From Herbidospora sakaeratensis (GTDB lineage: Bacteria > Actinomycetota > Actinomycetes > Streptosporangiales > Streptosporangiaceae), in the NCBI RefSeq assembly GCF_001570525.1, contig NZ_BBXC01000013.1, positions 310,001 through 374,000 of the forward strand: DNA of 64,000 nt. Reading direction: 5' to 3'. Below the pieces are notes generated by a model. That model saw only the letters and a list, made by a program, of their open reading frames with translations, was not told the DNA's origin and made no database searches. Shown piece by piece: positions 1 to 7,851 of this stretch. Positions within the stretch are counted from its first letter, which is position 1; each line of letters starts with the position of its first letter. The translations under genes were made by a program, and so were the position numbers.

Positions 1-1270
1 AGAACGCGCGGGTGTCGTCGACGAAGCCGGCGGTGTTGTAGAAGCCGGCGATCTCGGTCACGGTCTCGCGGAAACGGCGCAGCACGTCGGGCGAGTCGAG
101 GAACCACCACGGCGCGCCGAGGTACATGGCCGCGTAGCCGCCGGCCAGCGGGGCCAGCTCGCGGGTGAAGGCGTCCTCGTCGAGCGTGTAGACGACCAGG
201 CGCAGGCGGGGGTCGTTGCCGTGCGCCGACAGCAGCGGCGCCAGGCCGTGCACGTAGTCGGTCGGTTGCGGGATGTCGCCGCCCACGTCGCGGCCGTAGG
301 TGGCGTGCAGCCACCGGTTGTGGTCGCGCACGGCGCCGGGGTGCAGTTGCATGACCAGGCCGTCGTCGATGGACATCCGGGCCGACTCGACGAGCATGTG
401 CGCCCGGAAGGCCTCGGCGCTTTCGGGGTCGCCCCGGCCGCGCAGCGCGGCGGTGAACAGCGCCGCCGCCTCGCTCTCGTCGAGCACGAGGGTCCGGGCG
501 GTCGGGTGGCCGTGGTCGGTGGACGTGGCGCCCGCGGCGATGAACGCCTCCCGGCGTCTGCGCAACGCGGCGAGGTAGCCGCGGTAGGTGCCGGTGTCCT
601 CCCCGGTCATCTCCCCGAGCCTGGCCACGTTGCCGGCCCAGTTCTCGAACTCGGGGTCGACCACGTTGTCGGGCCGGAACGTGGTGATGACCCGGCCGCC
701 CGGCCCGCCCCAGCCGTCGGCGGCCAGTTTGGCGTGCCGGCTCAGATCGTCGAGAGGGGACTCGGTGGTGGCCAGCACCTCGATGCCGAACCGCTCGAAC
801 AGCGCCCGGGGGCGGAATTCCGGCTCGGCCAGCCGGGCGGCGATCTGGTCGTACGTCTCGTCGGCGGTGGCGGGGCCGAGGGCGGTGTGCACGCCGAACA
901 CGTCCTGCAGCACCCGCTCGGTCCACAACCGGGTCGGCGTGCCGCGGAACAGGCGCCAGTGCTCGGCGACCAGCCGCCAGATCTCCCGTCCGTCGGCCTG
1001 CGCCGGGCCGGCGCCGGACGCCCCAGGGCGCGGGGGCACGCCCAGCAGCGCGGGCGCCACCCCCTGGCTCAGCAACATCCGGGTCAGGTAGTGGTCGGGC
1101 ACGACCAGGAGCCTCGCCGGATCGGGGAAGGGCAGGTCGTCGGCCAGCAGGGACGGATCCACGTGTCCGTGCGGGGAGATGATCGGCTGATCGTGGGCGA
1201 GAGCGTACAACTCCTGAGCGATGGCCCGGGTGTACGGGTCGGGCGCGAACAGCAGATGGGGGGAGGACAC
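1..1270 (-). CDS. uxaC: Glucuronate isomerase UxaC, 3' end cut by window edge
   Basis: Uronate isomerase (EC 5.3.1.12) converts D-glucuronate to D-fructuronate, or galacturonate to tagaturonate, in the cytoplasm. The translation has the metal-site motif SPHGHVDPSLL near residue 23, then FGIEVLATTESPLDD, VITTFRPD and a late GFVDDTRAF segment, all typical of the amidohydrolase-fold UxaC family. About 423 codons are present; the family is near 470, so roughly the last 45 residues lie off the left edge. Start: GTG at 1270, with AAGGAG five bases upstream. It is divergent from the transporter-manD operon, and together the two units cover glucuronate uptake, isomerisation and mannonate dehydration. 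Fructuronate reductase and the KDG enzymes are not in the window. A LacI-type box sits in its promoter. Confidence 0.9.
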   Translation of the reverse strand, partial: MSSPHLLFAPDPYTRAIAQELYALAHDQPIISPHGHVDPSLLADDLPFPDPARLLVVPDHYLTRMLLSQGVAPALLGVPPRPGASGAGPAQADGREIWRLVAEHWRLFRGTPTRLWTERVLQDVFGVHTALGPATADETYDQIAARLAEPEFRPRALFERFGIEVLATTESPLDDLSRHAKLAADGWGGPGGRVITTFRPDNVVDPEFENWAGNVARLGEMTGEDTGTYRGYLAALRRRREAFIAAGATSTDHGHPTARTLVLDESEAAALFTAALRGRGDPESAEAFRAHMLVESARMSIDDGLVMQLHPGAVRDHNRWLHATYGRDVGGDIPQPTDYVHGLAPLLSAHGNDPRLRLVVYTLDEDAFTRELAPLAGGYAAMYLGAPWWFLDSPDVLRRFRETVTEIAGFYNTAGFVDDTRAF

Positions 1271-1317
1271 AGAGCTCCTTGGGCGTCGTGACCCGGCCGT
1301 GGGATTTTCACACTGAG

Positions 1318-1339
1318 CCAATCGTTTCCAGTTTGTCAA
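1318..1339 (-). promoter_or_regulatory. uxaC promoter with LacI-type operator
   Basis: On the minus strand TTGACA (1339-1334) is followed after four bases by GGAAACGATTGG (1329-1318), which resembles half to most of a LacI/GalR-family operator. The box lies inside the -35/-10 spacer, where a repressor would block polymerase. It mirrors the arrangement on the plus strand at 1393-1417. No LacI-family gene is in the window. Confidence 0.55.
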
Positions 1340-1392
1340 TCCTGCCTATCCAGCAGGTCAGAGGTGTCAGCTGGCAACACGAACGTCATCTC

Positions 1393-1422
1393 TTGACAAG
1401 ATTCCGGAAACGGTTCCAGACT
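1393..1422 (+). promoter_or_regulatory. Hexuronate operon promoter with LacI-type operator
   Basis: TTGACA at 1393-1398 is followed after seven bases by the near-palindrome GGAAACGGTTCC (1406-1417), a LacI/GalR-type operator. A weak -10 (CAGACT, 1417-1422) stands 18 bases after the -35. The box matches the one at 1318-1329 in its GGAAACG core, so one regulator probably controls both directions. Confidence 0.55.
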
Positions 1423-1554
1423 GACCGCACAGTTACCGGGTCCACGTCGAGAGATCGGGAGGGCCCCGTCGTGACGGGGGGCGTCTCCCCGTCCTCTGCG
1501 TGCCGCGCTGTCCGGCCAGGTGAACCCACGCACCCCCCAACGGAGAGCAGAGTC

Positions 1555-2766
1555 ATGCGTACGTACAGACACCCGTTCCTCGCGGTGGCAGCCGCCGCGG
1601 CCCTGCTGACCGCCGCGTGCGCGCCGCCGGACGGCGGCGCCTTACCGGGTCAGACCGGCGGTCCCGTACCGGAGAAGCCGGCCTCCCCGGTGAACATCAA
1701 CATCCTCGACGTGGCCGGCAACCTCCAGCTCACCCAGGGGATGATCGAGGAGTTCGCCGAGAAGAACAAGGACGTCGTCTCCCGGGTGACCTTCACCAAG
1801 GCCACCTCTCCCGAACTGGTCGGCAAGATCAAGGCCCAGCAGGGAGCCGGCCGGGTCGACATCGACCTGGTCCTGACCGGCGTCGACGGCCTGGCCGCCG
1901 GCATCGAGCAGGGGTTGTGGACGCCGCTGCTGCCCGCCCACGCCGACCGGCTGGGCGGCATGAGCGCCTACCAGCCCGGCGCGGCGGCGATGCAGGAGCT
2001 CGCCGGCGACCACGGCGTGACCGTCACCTACTACCCGTCCGGGCCGCTGATCGAGTACCTGCCGGCGAACGTGCCCAACCCGCCGGCCAACGCCCAGGAG
2101 CTGCTCGACTACGCCAAGGCCAACCCGGGGGCGGTCCAGTACGCCCGCCCGTCGAACTCCGGGCCCGGCCGCACGTTCCTGATGGGCCTGCCGTACCTGC
2201 TCGGCGACAACGATCCGAAGGACCCGGTCAACGGCTGGGACAAGACCTGGGCCTACCTGAAGGAACTGAACAAGCACATCACGCTCTACCCGTCCACCAC
2301 CAGCGAGACGATGAAGAACCTCGCCAACGGGTCGGCGAAGATCATCGTGTCGACCACCGGCTGGGACATCAACCCGCGGGTCCTCGGCACGGTGCCCAAG
2401 GAGGCGAAGATCGGCACCCTCGACGGCTTCCACTGGGTCACCGACGCCCACTACGCCGTGGTGCCCAACGGGGTGCCGGCCGACCGGCAGGCCGCCGTGC
2501 TCGCCCTGGTGCAGTGGATGCTCACCCCCGGGCAGCAGGCCAAGGCCTACGACAAGGGCTACTTCTACCCCGGGCCGGCGATCAAGGACGTGCCGCTGTC
2601 GATGGCGCCGGCCGACAGCCGCCAGGCGATCGAGGAGTTCGGGCGGCCGGAGTACGACCAGCTCATCGCCGGCAACCCGCTGGAGGTGCCGCTGGGATCC
2701 AAGGAGCTCGTCGCGGCGTTCGACCGCTGGGACCGCGAGGTCGGCGGGGCCAAGGTGCGGAAATGA
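1555..2766 (+). CDS. ABC transporter substrate-binding lipoprotein (probable hexuronate uptake)
   Basis: The 403-residue protein begins with a positively charged, hydrophobic leader ending in a lipobox (LLTAAC), so it should be lipid-anchored outside the membrane. The mature part resembles family 1 extracellular solute-binding proteins of the spermidine/Fe/phosphonate type. Start: ATG at 1555, GGAGAG ten bases upstream; a longer open frame upstream lacks such a site. It overlaps the ATPase gene by ATGA. Codon 30 (1642-1644), in the linker after the lipobox, is a rare TTA. The substrate is inferred from uxaC and manD: glucuronate, galacturonate or an oligomer. It could still be another sugar acid. 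Confidence 0.82.
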   Translation: MRTYRHPFLAVAAAAALLTAACAPPDGGALPGQTGGPVPEKPASPVNINILDVAGNLQLTQGMIEEFAEKNKDVVSRVTFTKATSPELVGKIKAQQGAGRVDIDLVLTGVDGLAAGIEQGLWTPLLPAHADRLGGMSAYQPGAAAMQELAGDHGVTVTYYPSGPLIEYLPANVPNPPANAQELLDYAKANPGAVQYARPSNSGPGRTFLMGLPYLLGDNDPKDPVNGWDKTWAYLKELNKHITLYPSTTSETMKNLANGSAKIIVSTTGWDINPRVLGTVPKEAKIGTLDGFHWVTDAHYAVVPNGVPADRQAAVLALVQWMLTPGQQAKAYDKGYFYPGPAIKDVPLSMAPADSRQAIEEFGRPEYDQLIAGNPLEVPLGSKELVAAFDRWDREVGGAKVRK

Positions 2767-3845
2767 CGGACGGCGGCCGGTTCGACCGGCTGCGCCTGGA
2801 CGGGGTGACCCGCCGGTTCGGCGGCAGCGACGCGCTGGCCGGACTCGACCTCACGATCGAGCGGGGTGAGTTCATCACTCTGCTCGGCCCCTCCGGGTGC
2901 GGCAAGTCGACCGCCCTGAACTGCCTGGCCGGGCTGCTGCCGCTGACCCGCGGCAGCATCTGGCGCGACGAGACCCGCCTCGACACGCTCCCGCCCGAAC
3001 AGCGCGGCTTCGGCATGGTGTTCCAGAACTACGCGCTGTTCCCGCACATGTCGGTCCGGAAGAACATCGCCTTCGGGCTGCGGATGCGCAGGGTGGCGCG
3101 GGCCGAGGTGCGCCGGCGCACCGAGGAGGCGATCCGGCTGGTGCATCTGGAGGCCCACGCCGACAAGCTGCCCGGCCAGCTCTCCGGCGGCCAGCAGCAG
3201 CGGGTGGCGATCGCCCGCGCCGTGGTCGTCGAGCCGTCGCTGGTGCTGATGGACGAGCCGCTGTCCAATCTCGACGCCAAGCTGCGGCTGGAGATGCGTA
3301 CCGAGATCCGCCGGCTGCACCAGTCGCTCGGCCTCACCACCGTGTACGTCACGCACGACCAGGAAGAGGCGCTGTCCATGTCCGACCGGCTGGTCGTGCT
3401 GCGCGCGGGGCGCGTCCAGCAGATCGGCACCCCCGAACAGGTGCACACCCGCCCTGCCAACCGGCACATCGCCGACTTCATGGGCTTCCGCAACCTGCTG
3501 CCGGTCCGGGTGGCCGAACAGGCGGGCGACGGCGTGGTCGTGGACGGGGGAGGGCTCCGCCTGACCGGCAGCCCGGTCGGCGGGATCGGCCCGGGTGAGC
3601 CGGCGGTCGCCGCCATCCGGCCGGAGGACGTCCGGATCGCCGATCAGCCGGGTGGCGGCGTGGAGGTGACCGTGGAGGTCGTCGAGTACCAGGGGCGGGA
3701 ACTGAGCGCCGAGGTCCGCACCGGAGACGGCGTTCCGCTGCACCTGCGCACCACCCGGCGGCTGGCTCCCAAGGACCGGATCGAGATCGTCCTCGATCCG
3801 GCCCGCCTGCTCGTGTTCCCCGCCGAACCGGACGGTGCGCCGTGA
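2763..3845 (+). CDS. ABC transporter ATP-binding protein (PotA-like)
   Basis: A 360-residue ATPase energises the importer at the inner membrane face. Visible motifs are Walker A GPSGCGKST, Q-loop VFQNYALFPHMSV, signature LSGGQQQR, Walker B LVLMDEP with D-loop SNLDAK, and the switch histidine in YVTHDQEEA. A C-terminal extension of about 120 residues, including AIRPEDV, matches a TOBE domain, as in polyamine, iron and sugar importers. ATG at 2763 overlaps the upstream stop as ATGA; the open frame reaches further upstream, but that is antiparallel-style shadow over the binding-protein gene. Translationally coupled to both neighbours. Confidence 0.9.
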   Translation: MTDGGRFDRLRLDGVTRRFGGSDALAGLDLTIERGEFITLLGPSGCGKSTALNCLAGLLPLTRGSIWRDETRLDTLPPEQRGFGMVFQNYALFPHMSVRKNIAFGLRMRRVARAEVRRRTEEAIRLVHLEAHADKLPGQLSGGQQQRVAIARAVVVEPSLVLMDEPLSNLDAKLRLEMRTEIRRLHQSLGLTTVYVTHDQEEALSMSDRLVVLRAGRVQQIGTPEQVHTRPANRHIADFMGFRNLLPVRVAEQAGDGVVVDGGGLRLTGSPVGGIGPGEPAVAAIRPEDVRIADQPGGGVEVTVEVVEYQGRELSAEVRTGDGVPLHLRTTRRLAPKDRIEIVLDPARLLVFPAEPDGAP

Positions 3846-4723
3846 CCCCCGTCGCGTTCCGGCACCGGCTGGCCGAACGGGGGATCGACGCGCAACTCCT
3901 GCTGCTCGGGCCGGCGGCCGTGTTCGTCGCCGCCCTGTTCGTCTACCCGTTCTGCTACGGCATCGCGGTGTCCCTGCAGCCCGTCGAGGGCGGCCCGTTC
4001 GCCGCCTACCAGGCGTTCTTCCGCGACGCCTACCAGCGCGACACCATCGCCACCACCCTGCGGATCGCCCTGCCGGCCGCGTTGCTCAACGTGCTGGCCT
4101 CGGTGCCGATCGCCTACCGGATGCGCGGCCGGTTCCGGGGCAAACGGGTGCTGACCACCGTCCTGGTCGTCCCGATCACCCTGGGCACCGTGCTGACGGC
4201 CGAGGGCCTGCTGAACTTCCTCGGCCCGACCGGCTGGTTCAACCGCGTCCTGCTCGCCCTGGGCGTGGTCGACGCCCCGGTGACCCTGACCCACAACTAC
4301 TGGGGCGTGTTCCTGTCGCTGGTCATCACCGGGTTCCCGTTCGCGTTCCTGCTCGTGTCGTCCTACCTGTCGGGCATCGATCCCAGCCTGGAGAAGGCCG
4401 GCGCGGTGCTCGGCGCGGGCTGGGCCCAGCGGTTCTTCCGGATCACCCTGCCGCTGCTCGCGCCGGGGCTGGCCACCACGTTCTGCCTGACCTTCGTGCT
4501 GGCCTTCAGCGTGTTCCCCTCGGCGATCCTCGTCGGCGATCCGTCCGGCACCACCCGGGTGATCTCCATCGCCGCGTACGAAGCGGCCTACGTGCGCTAC
4601 GACTACGCCGGCGGCGCCGCCGCGGCGATCATCATGGGCCTGGTCGAGCTCGTGGTCATCGGCGTCGTGCTCGGGCTGCGCAGCCTTCTCTACACCGGTT
4701 CGACCGCGGGAGGGAAAGGGTGA
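3842..4723 (+). CDS. ABC transporter permease, first subunit
   Basis: The 293-residue membrane protein has about six hydrophobic helices and the cytoplasmic EAA-type loop ([21 protein letters not shown]) that docks on the ATPase, marking the MetI-like binding-protein-dependent permease family. It pairs with the next gene to form the channel. GTG at 3842 overlaps the ATPase stop as GTGA. Size and order (binding protein, ATPase, permease, permease) are those of spermidine/putrescine- or 2-aminoethylphosphonate-type importers; the sugar-acid substrate is inferred from the locus. Confidence 0.87.
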   Translation: MTPVAFRHRLAERGIDAQLLLLGPAAVFVAALFVYPFCYGIAVSLQPVEGGPFAAYQAFFRDAYQRDTIATTLRIALPAALLNVLASVPIAYRMRGRFRGKRVLTTVLVVPITLGTVLTAEGLLNFLGPTGWFNRVLLALGVVDAPVTLTHNYWGVFLSLVITGFPFAFLLVSSYLSGIDPSLEKAGAVLGAGWAQRFFRITLPLLAPGLATTFCLTFVLAFSVFPSAILVGDPSGTTRVISIAAYEAAYVRYDYAGGAAAAIIMGLVELVVIGVVLGLRSLLYTGSTAGGKG

Positions 4724-5562
4724 CGCGCGTGCGGCGACGGATCGTCGCCACCCCGGCGGCCTGGGCGGTGTGGGGCACCGTGACCCTCTTCTTCGTCGGC
4801 GTCGCCGGCGTCATCGGCTCCGTCCTGGTCAACTCCTTCGCCACCCGCTGGTTCGACACCTGGTTGCCCCAGGGCTACACCACCGAGTGGTACGGGCAGG
4901 CGTGGGAGGAGTTCACCCTTCTCCCGGTTCTCGGCGTCACCCTCGTGGTGTGCCTCCTCGTGGCCGGCGTCTCCGTGCTGGTCGGCGTGCCCGCCGCGTA
5001 CGTGCTGGCCCGCCGTTCCTTCTACGGCCGCCGCGCCGTCTACCTGATGTTCCTGCTGCCGATCCTGATGCCGCCGATCGCCTACGGCATCCCGCTGGCC
5101 ACCGTGTTGTACAAGTACGGCTTCGCCGGCCACCTGTCGGGCGTCGTGCTGGCCAACCTGGTGCCGTCCATCCCGTTCGTCATCCTCACCATGACCCCGT
5201 TCATCGAGCAGATCGACCCGGCGGTCGAGCGCGCCGCCCGCATGTGCGGCGCCCGCACCCGCCAGGTGTTCGTCCGGATCCTGGCGCCGCTGCTCGTCCC
5301 GGGGATCCTCGCCGCGTCGATCCTGGTGGTCGTGCGTACCGTCGGGATGTTCGAGCTGACCTTCCTCACCGCCGGGCCCGACTCGCAGACGCTCGTGGTG
5401 GCGCTGTTCTACTCCATGTCCGCCTCGGGCATCCGCGCCCAGCAGTCGGTCGACGCGATGGCCGTCATCTACACGGCGATGATGCTGGTCCTGCTCGTCG
5501 TCGCGCTACGGTTCGTCAACCCGACCCAGCTCGTCGCGCGTGTCAAGGAGGATCCGGAGTGA
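4720..5562 (+). CDS. ABC transporter permease, second subunit
   Basis: A 280-residue permease with about six transmembrane helices and an EAA loop ([19 protein letters not shown]). It completes the importer with the preceding permease. GTG at 4720 overlaps the previous stop (GTGA) with GGAGGGAAAG just upstream; a second GTG at 4729 is too far from that site. The frame is open far upstream of 4720, which reflects GC-rich codon use. It is coupled to manD downstream by another GTGA overlap, so uptake and catabolism are on one message. Confidence 0.87.
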   Translation: MTRVRRRIVATPAAWAVWGTVTLFFVGVAGVIGSVLVNSFATRWFDTWLPQGYTTEWYGQAWEEFTLLPVLGVTLVVCLLVAGVSVLVGVPAAYVLARRSFYGRRAVYLMFLLPILMPPIAYGIPLATVLYKYGFAGHLSGVVLANLVPSIPFVILTMTPFIEQIDPAVERAARMCGARTRQVFVRILAPLLVPGILAASILVVVRTVGMFELTFLTAGPDSQTLVVALFYSMSASGIRAQQSVDAMAVIYTAMMLVLLVVALRFVNPTQLVARVKEDPE

Positions 5563-6767
5563 AGATCGAGGACGCCTGTGTGATCGTCACCAGTCCCGGC
5601 CGCAACTTCGTCACGCTCAAGATCATCACCGATGAGGGGGTGACCGGCGTCGGCGACGCCACCCTCAACGGCCGCGAACTCGCCGTCGCCGGTTATCTCA
5701 CCGAGCACGTCGTCCCGGCCCTCATCGGGCGTGACCCCAGCCGCATCGAGGACACCTGGCAGTACCTGTACAAGGGGGCGTACTGGCGGCGCGGCCCGGT
5801 CACCATGACGGCCATCGCGGCCGTGGACACCGCCCTGTGGGACATCAAGGGCAAGGTCGCCGGCCTGCCGGTCTACCAGCTGCTCGGCGGCCGGTCGCGG
5901 GAGGGCGTCACCGTCTACGGCCACGCCAGCGCCCCCGACACCGAGGCCGTGCTCACCGAGGTCGCCCGGTACGTCGACCTCGGCTACCGGGCGGTCCGGG
6001 TGCAGACGGGCGTGCCGGGCCTGCAGACCACCTACGGCGTCGGCAGAGGCCGGATGTTCTACGAACCGGCCGACGCGGCGGTCCCCAGCGAGGCGACCTG
6101 GTCCACCGAGCGTTACCTCGCCCACACCCCGTCGGTGTTCGCCCGGGTCAGAGACGAGTTCGGGCCCGGCCTGCGGCTCCTGCACGACGTCCACCACCGG
6201 CTGACCCCGATCGAGGCGGCCCGGCTCGGCCGCGACCTGGAGCCTTATCACCTGACGTGGATGGAGGACCCCGTCCCGGCCGAGCTGCAGGAGGGCTTCC
6301 GGCTCATCCGGCGGCACACCACCACCCCCATCGCGGTGGGGGAGGTCTTCAACACCATCTTCGACTGCCAGCAGCTGATCACCGAGCAGTTGATCGACTA
6401 CATCCGCACCACCGTCGTGCACGCGGGCGGCATCACCCACCTGCGGCGCATCTTCGACCTGGCCGCGCTCTACCACGTGCGCAGCGGCTCCCACGGCGCC
6501 ACCGACCTGTCGCCGGTGTGCATGGCCGCAGCCCTCCACCTGGACGTCAGCATCCCCAACTTCGGCCTGCAGGAGTACATGCGCCACACCGAGGAGACCG
6601 ACGCGGTGTTCCCGCACGCCTACCGCTTCGAGGACGGGTACCTGCTCCCCTCGGAGACCCCGGGTCTCGGCGTCGACATCGACGAGGATCTGGCGGCGAG
6701 GTATCCGTACAAGCCCGCCTCCCTGCCCGTGAACCGGCTGGAGGACGGCACCATGCACAGCTGGTGA
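5559..6767 (+). CDS. manD: D-mannonate dehydratase, enolase superfamily
   Basis: A 402-residue enolase-superfamily enzyme that should dehydrate D-mannonate to 2-keto-3-deoxygluconate (EC 4.2.1.8). It aligns without gaps, as I recall it, with the well-studied Novosphingobium ManD: Mg ligands D210, E236 and E262, R147, Y159 and H212 all fall at identical numbers, in [15 protein letters not shown] and AVGEVFNT. The ending [10 protein letters not shown] is also typical. GTG at 5559 overlaps the permease stop. It is not related to UxuA-type dehydratases. Some members of this family are low-activity gluconate or mannonate enzymes, but the intact active site plus the neighbouring uxaC argue for the classic reaction. 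Confidence 0.92.
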   Translation: MKIEDACVIVTSPGRNFVTLKIITDEGVTGVGDATLNGRELAVAGYLTEHVVPALIGRDPSRIEDTWQYLYKGAYWRRGPVTMTAIAAVDTALWDIKGKVAGLPVYQLLGGRSREGVTVYGHASAPDTEAVLTEVARYVDLGYRAVRVQTGVPGLQTTYGVGRGRMFYEPADAAVPSEATWSTERYLAHTPSVFARVRDEFGPGLRLLHDVHHRLTPIEAARLGRDLEPYHLTWMEDPVPAELQEGFRLIRRHTTTPIAVGEVFNTIFDCQQLITEQLIDYIRTTVVHAGGITHLRRIFDLAALYHVRSGSHGATDLSPVCMAAALHLDVSIPNFGLQEYMRHTEETDAVFPHAYRFEDGYLLPSETPGLGVDIDEDLAARYPYKPASLPVNRLEDGTMHSW

Positions 6768-6772
6768 AACCC

Positions 6773-7592
6773 TCAGTGGACCAGGCGGAAGAACGTGCGC
6801 ACCTCGTCGACGAACGCCTCGGGCTGCTCGAAGGCGGCGAAGTGGCCGCCCCGGTCCAGCTCGTTCCAGTGCCGGATGTCGGTGAAGCGCTTGGCGGCCC
6901 ACCGGCGGGAGGGACGCGGGTTCTCCTTGGGGAAGATCGAGCATCCCGCCGGCGCCGTCACCACGTCGGTCGTCGGCTCCAGTGCGGCCAGTGCGGCGCC
7001 GGGTCGGGGGCGGCATGAGGTGGATGCCCGCCACGTGCTCGGGGTCCTGCCGGCCGATGCTCTGGTTCCCCAGTCGCCGCCCTGGGCGCCGTAGCGGTCG
7101 TACCGCAGCCGGGCCATGAGCCCGACCCACGCGGCCGCGATCCGCTCGACGCCCCAGCCGGTGCCGGCCGGCTTGTCGCTGGACCCGTAGCCGGGAAGCG
7201 ACGGGCATACGACGTGGAACGCGTCGGCCGCGTCGCCGCCGTGGGCCGGCGGGTCGGTCAACGGGCCGATCACCTTCAGGAACTCCACGATCGAGCCCGG
7301 CCAGCCGTGCGTGAGGACGAGCGGCAGCGCGTTCTCGTGCGGTGAGCGCACGTGCACGAAATGGACGCCGAGCCCGTCGAGGGTGGTGCGGAACTGCGGC
7401 AGCGCGTTCAGCCGCCGCTCCGATATTCCTCGGCCCCGTAGCGGCGCAGTTCCCGCAGGTAGGCGAGCGGGACGCTCTGCGTCGTCCACGGTCTCCTTGC
7501 CCCGCCACCTGGTCCGGGCCAGGCAGTCACGCAGAGCGCCCGACTCGGCCTCGGGAACCACCAGGCGGAACGGTCACCAGATGGGACATCAT
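6773..7592 (-). pseudogene. Decayed epoxide hydrolase
   Basis: Fragments of an epoxide hydrolase (EHN plus alpha/beta hydrolase) can be read on the minus strand, but in changing frames. LRDCLARTRWRGKETVDD is in one frame; the next piece, SVPLAYLRELRRYGAEEY, is shifted; RLNALPQFRTTLDGLG through LTHGWPGS and YGAQGGDWG returns to the first frame; GRQDPEHVAGIHL is shifted again; the tail from IFPKENPRPSRRW to AFVDEVRTFFRLVH is back. Between GIHL and IFPKEN more than 100 residues of the normal protein are missing. A likely original start is ATG at 7592 behind AAAGGATC. At least three frame changes and an internal deletion make it non-functional. It lies tail to tail with manD. Confidence 0.85.
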
Positions 7593-7634
7593 GTGATCCT
7601 TTCGATCAGAGACCGGCGTGTCCGCGTATGTATT

Positions 7635-7693
7635 TGATGAGCATTAATCACATTATTTTGGGCCTTGACGCATTATTTGGCCCCATGCATTCT
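7635..7693 (+). promoter_or_regulatory. Probable promoter and operator of the TcA-like toxin operon
   Basis: This AT-rich island in GC-rich DNA has TTGACG (7665-7670), a 17-base spacer and CATTCT (7688-7693). Two direct repeats, CATTATTTTGGGCC (7651-7664) and CATTATTTGGCCCC (7671-7684), start exactly 20 bases apart and flank the -35 element. Just upstream is the imperfect palindrome TGATGAGCATTAATCA (7635-7650). Repeats two helical turns apart around a -35 suggest a regulator binding as two dimers. The message would have a leader of about 150 bases before the ATG at 7852. Confidence 0.5.
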
Positions 7694-7851
7694 GTGCAAG
7701 GATCCAGCGCGCCCAGGAGGCTCCCTGGTCCCCACCGGCGGGGGAAGAGGCCGGTAATCGCGGCGGACGGCCACCACGCGTGTTCCGTGCGCGCACATTC
7801 GATCGCGTCATTCGGTGGCGCGAGCCTGCGCGAAAAGGAAAAGGGGACGGT

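Noticed and set aside
221-1291. Plus-strand open frame of 356 codons over uxaC
   Set aside because: The minus strand encodes a clear UxaC sequence there; the plus product is low-complexity.
5469-7508. Minus-strand open frame of 679 codons across manD and the epoxide-hydrolase remnant
   Set aside because: It is antisense to manD; only the piece over 6900-7150 carries epoxide-hydrolase residues, from a frameshifted part of the pseudogene.
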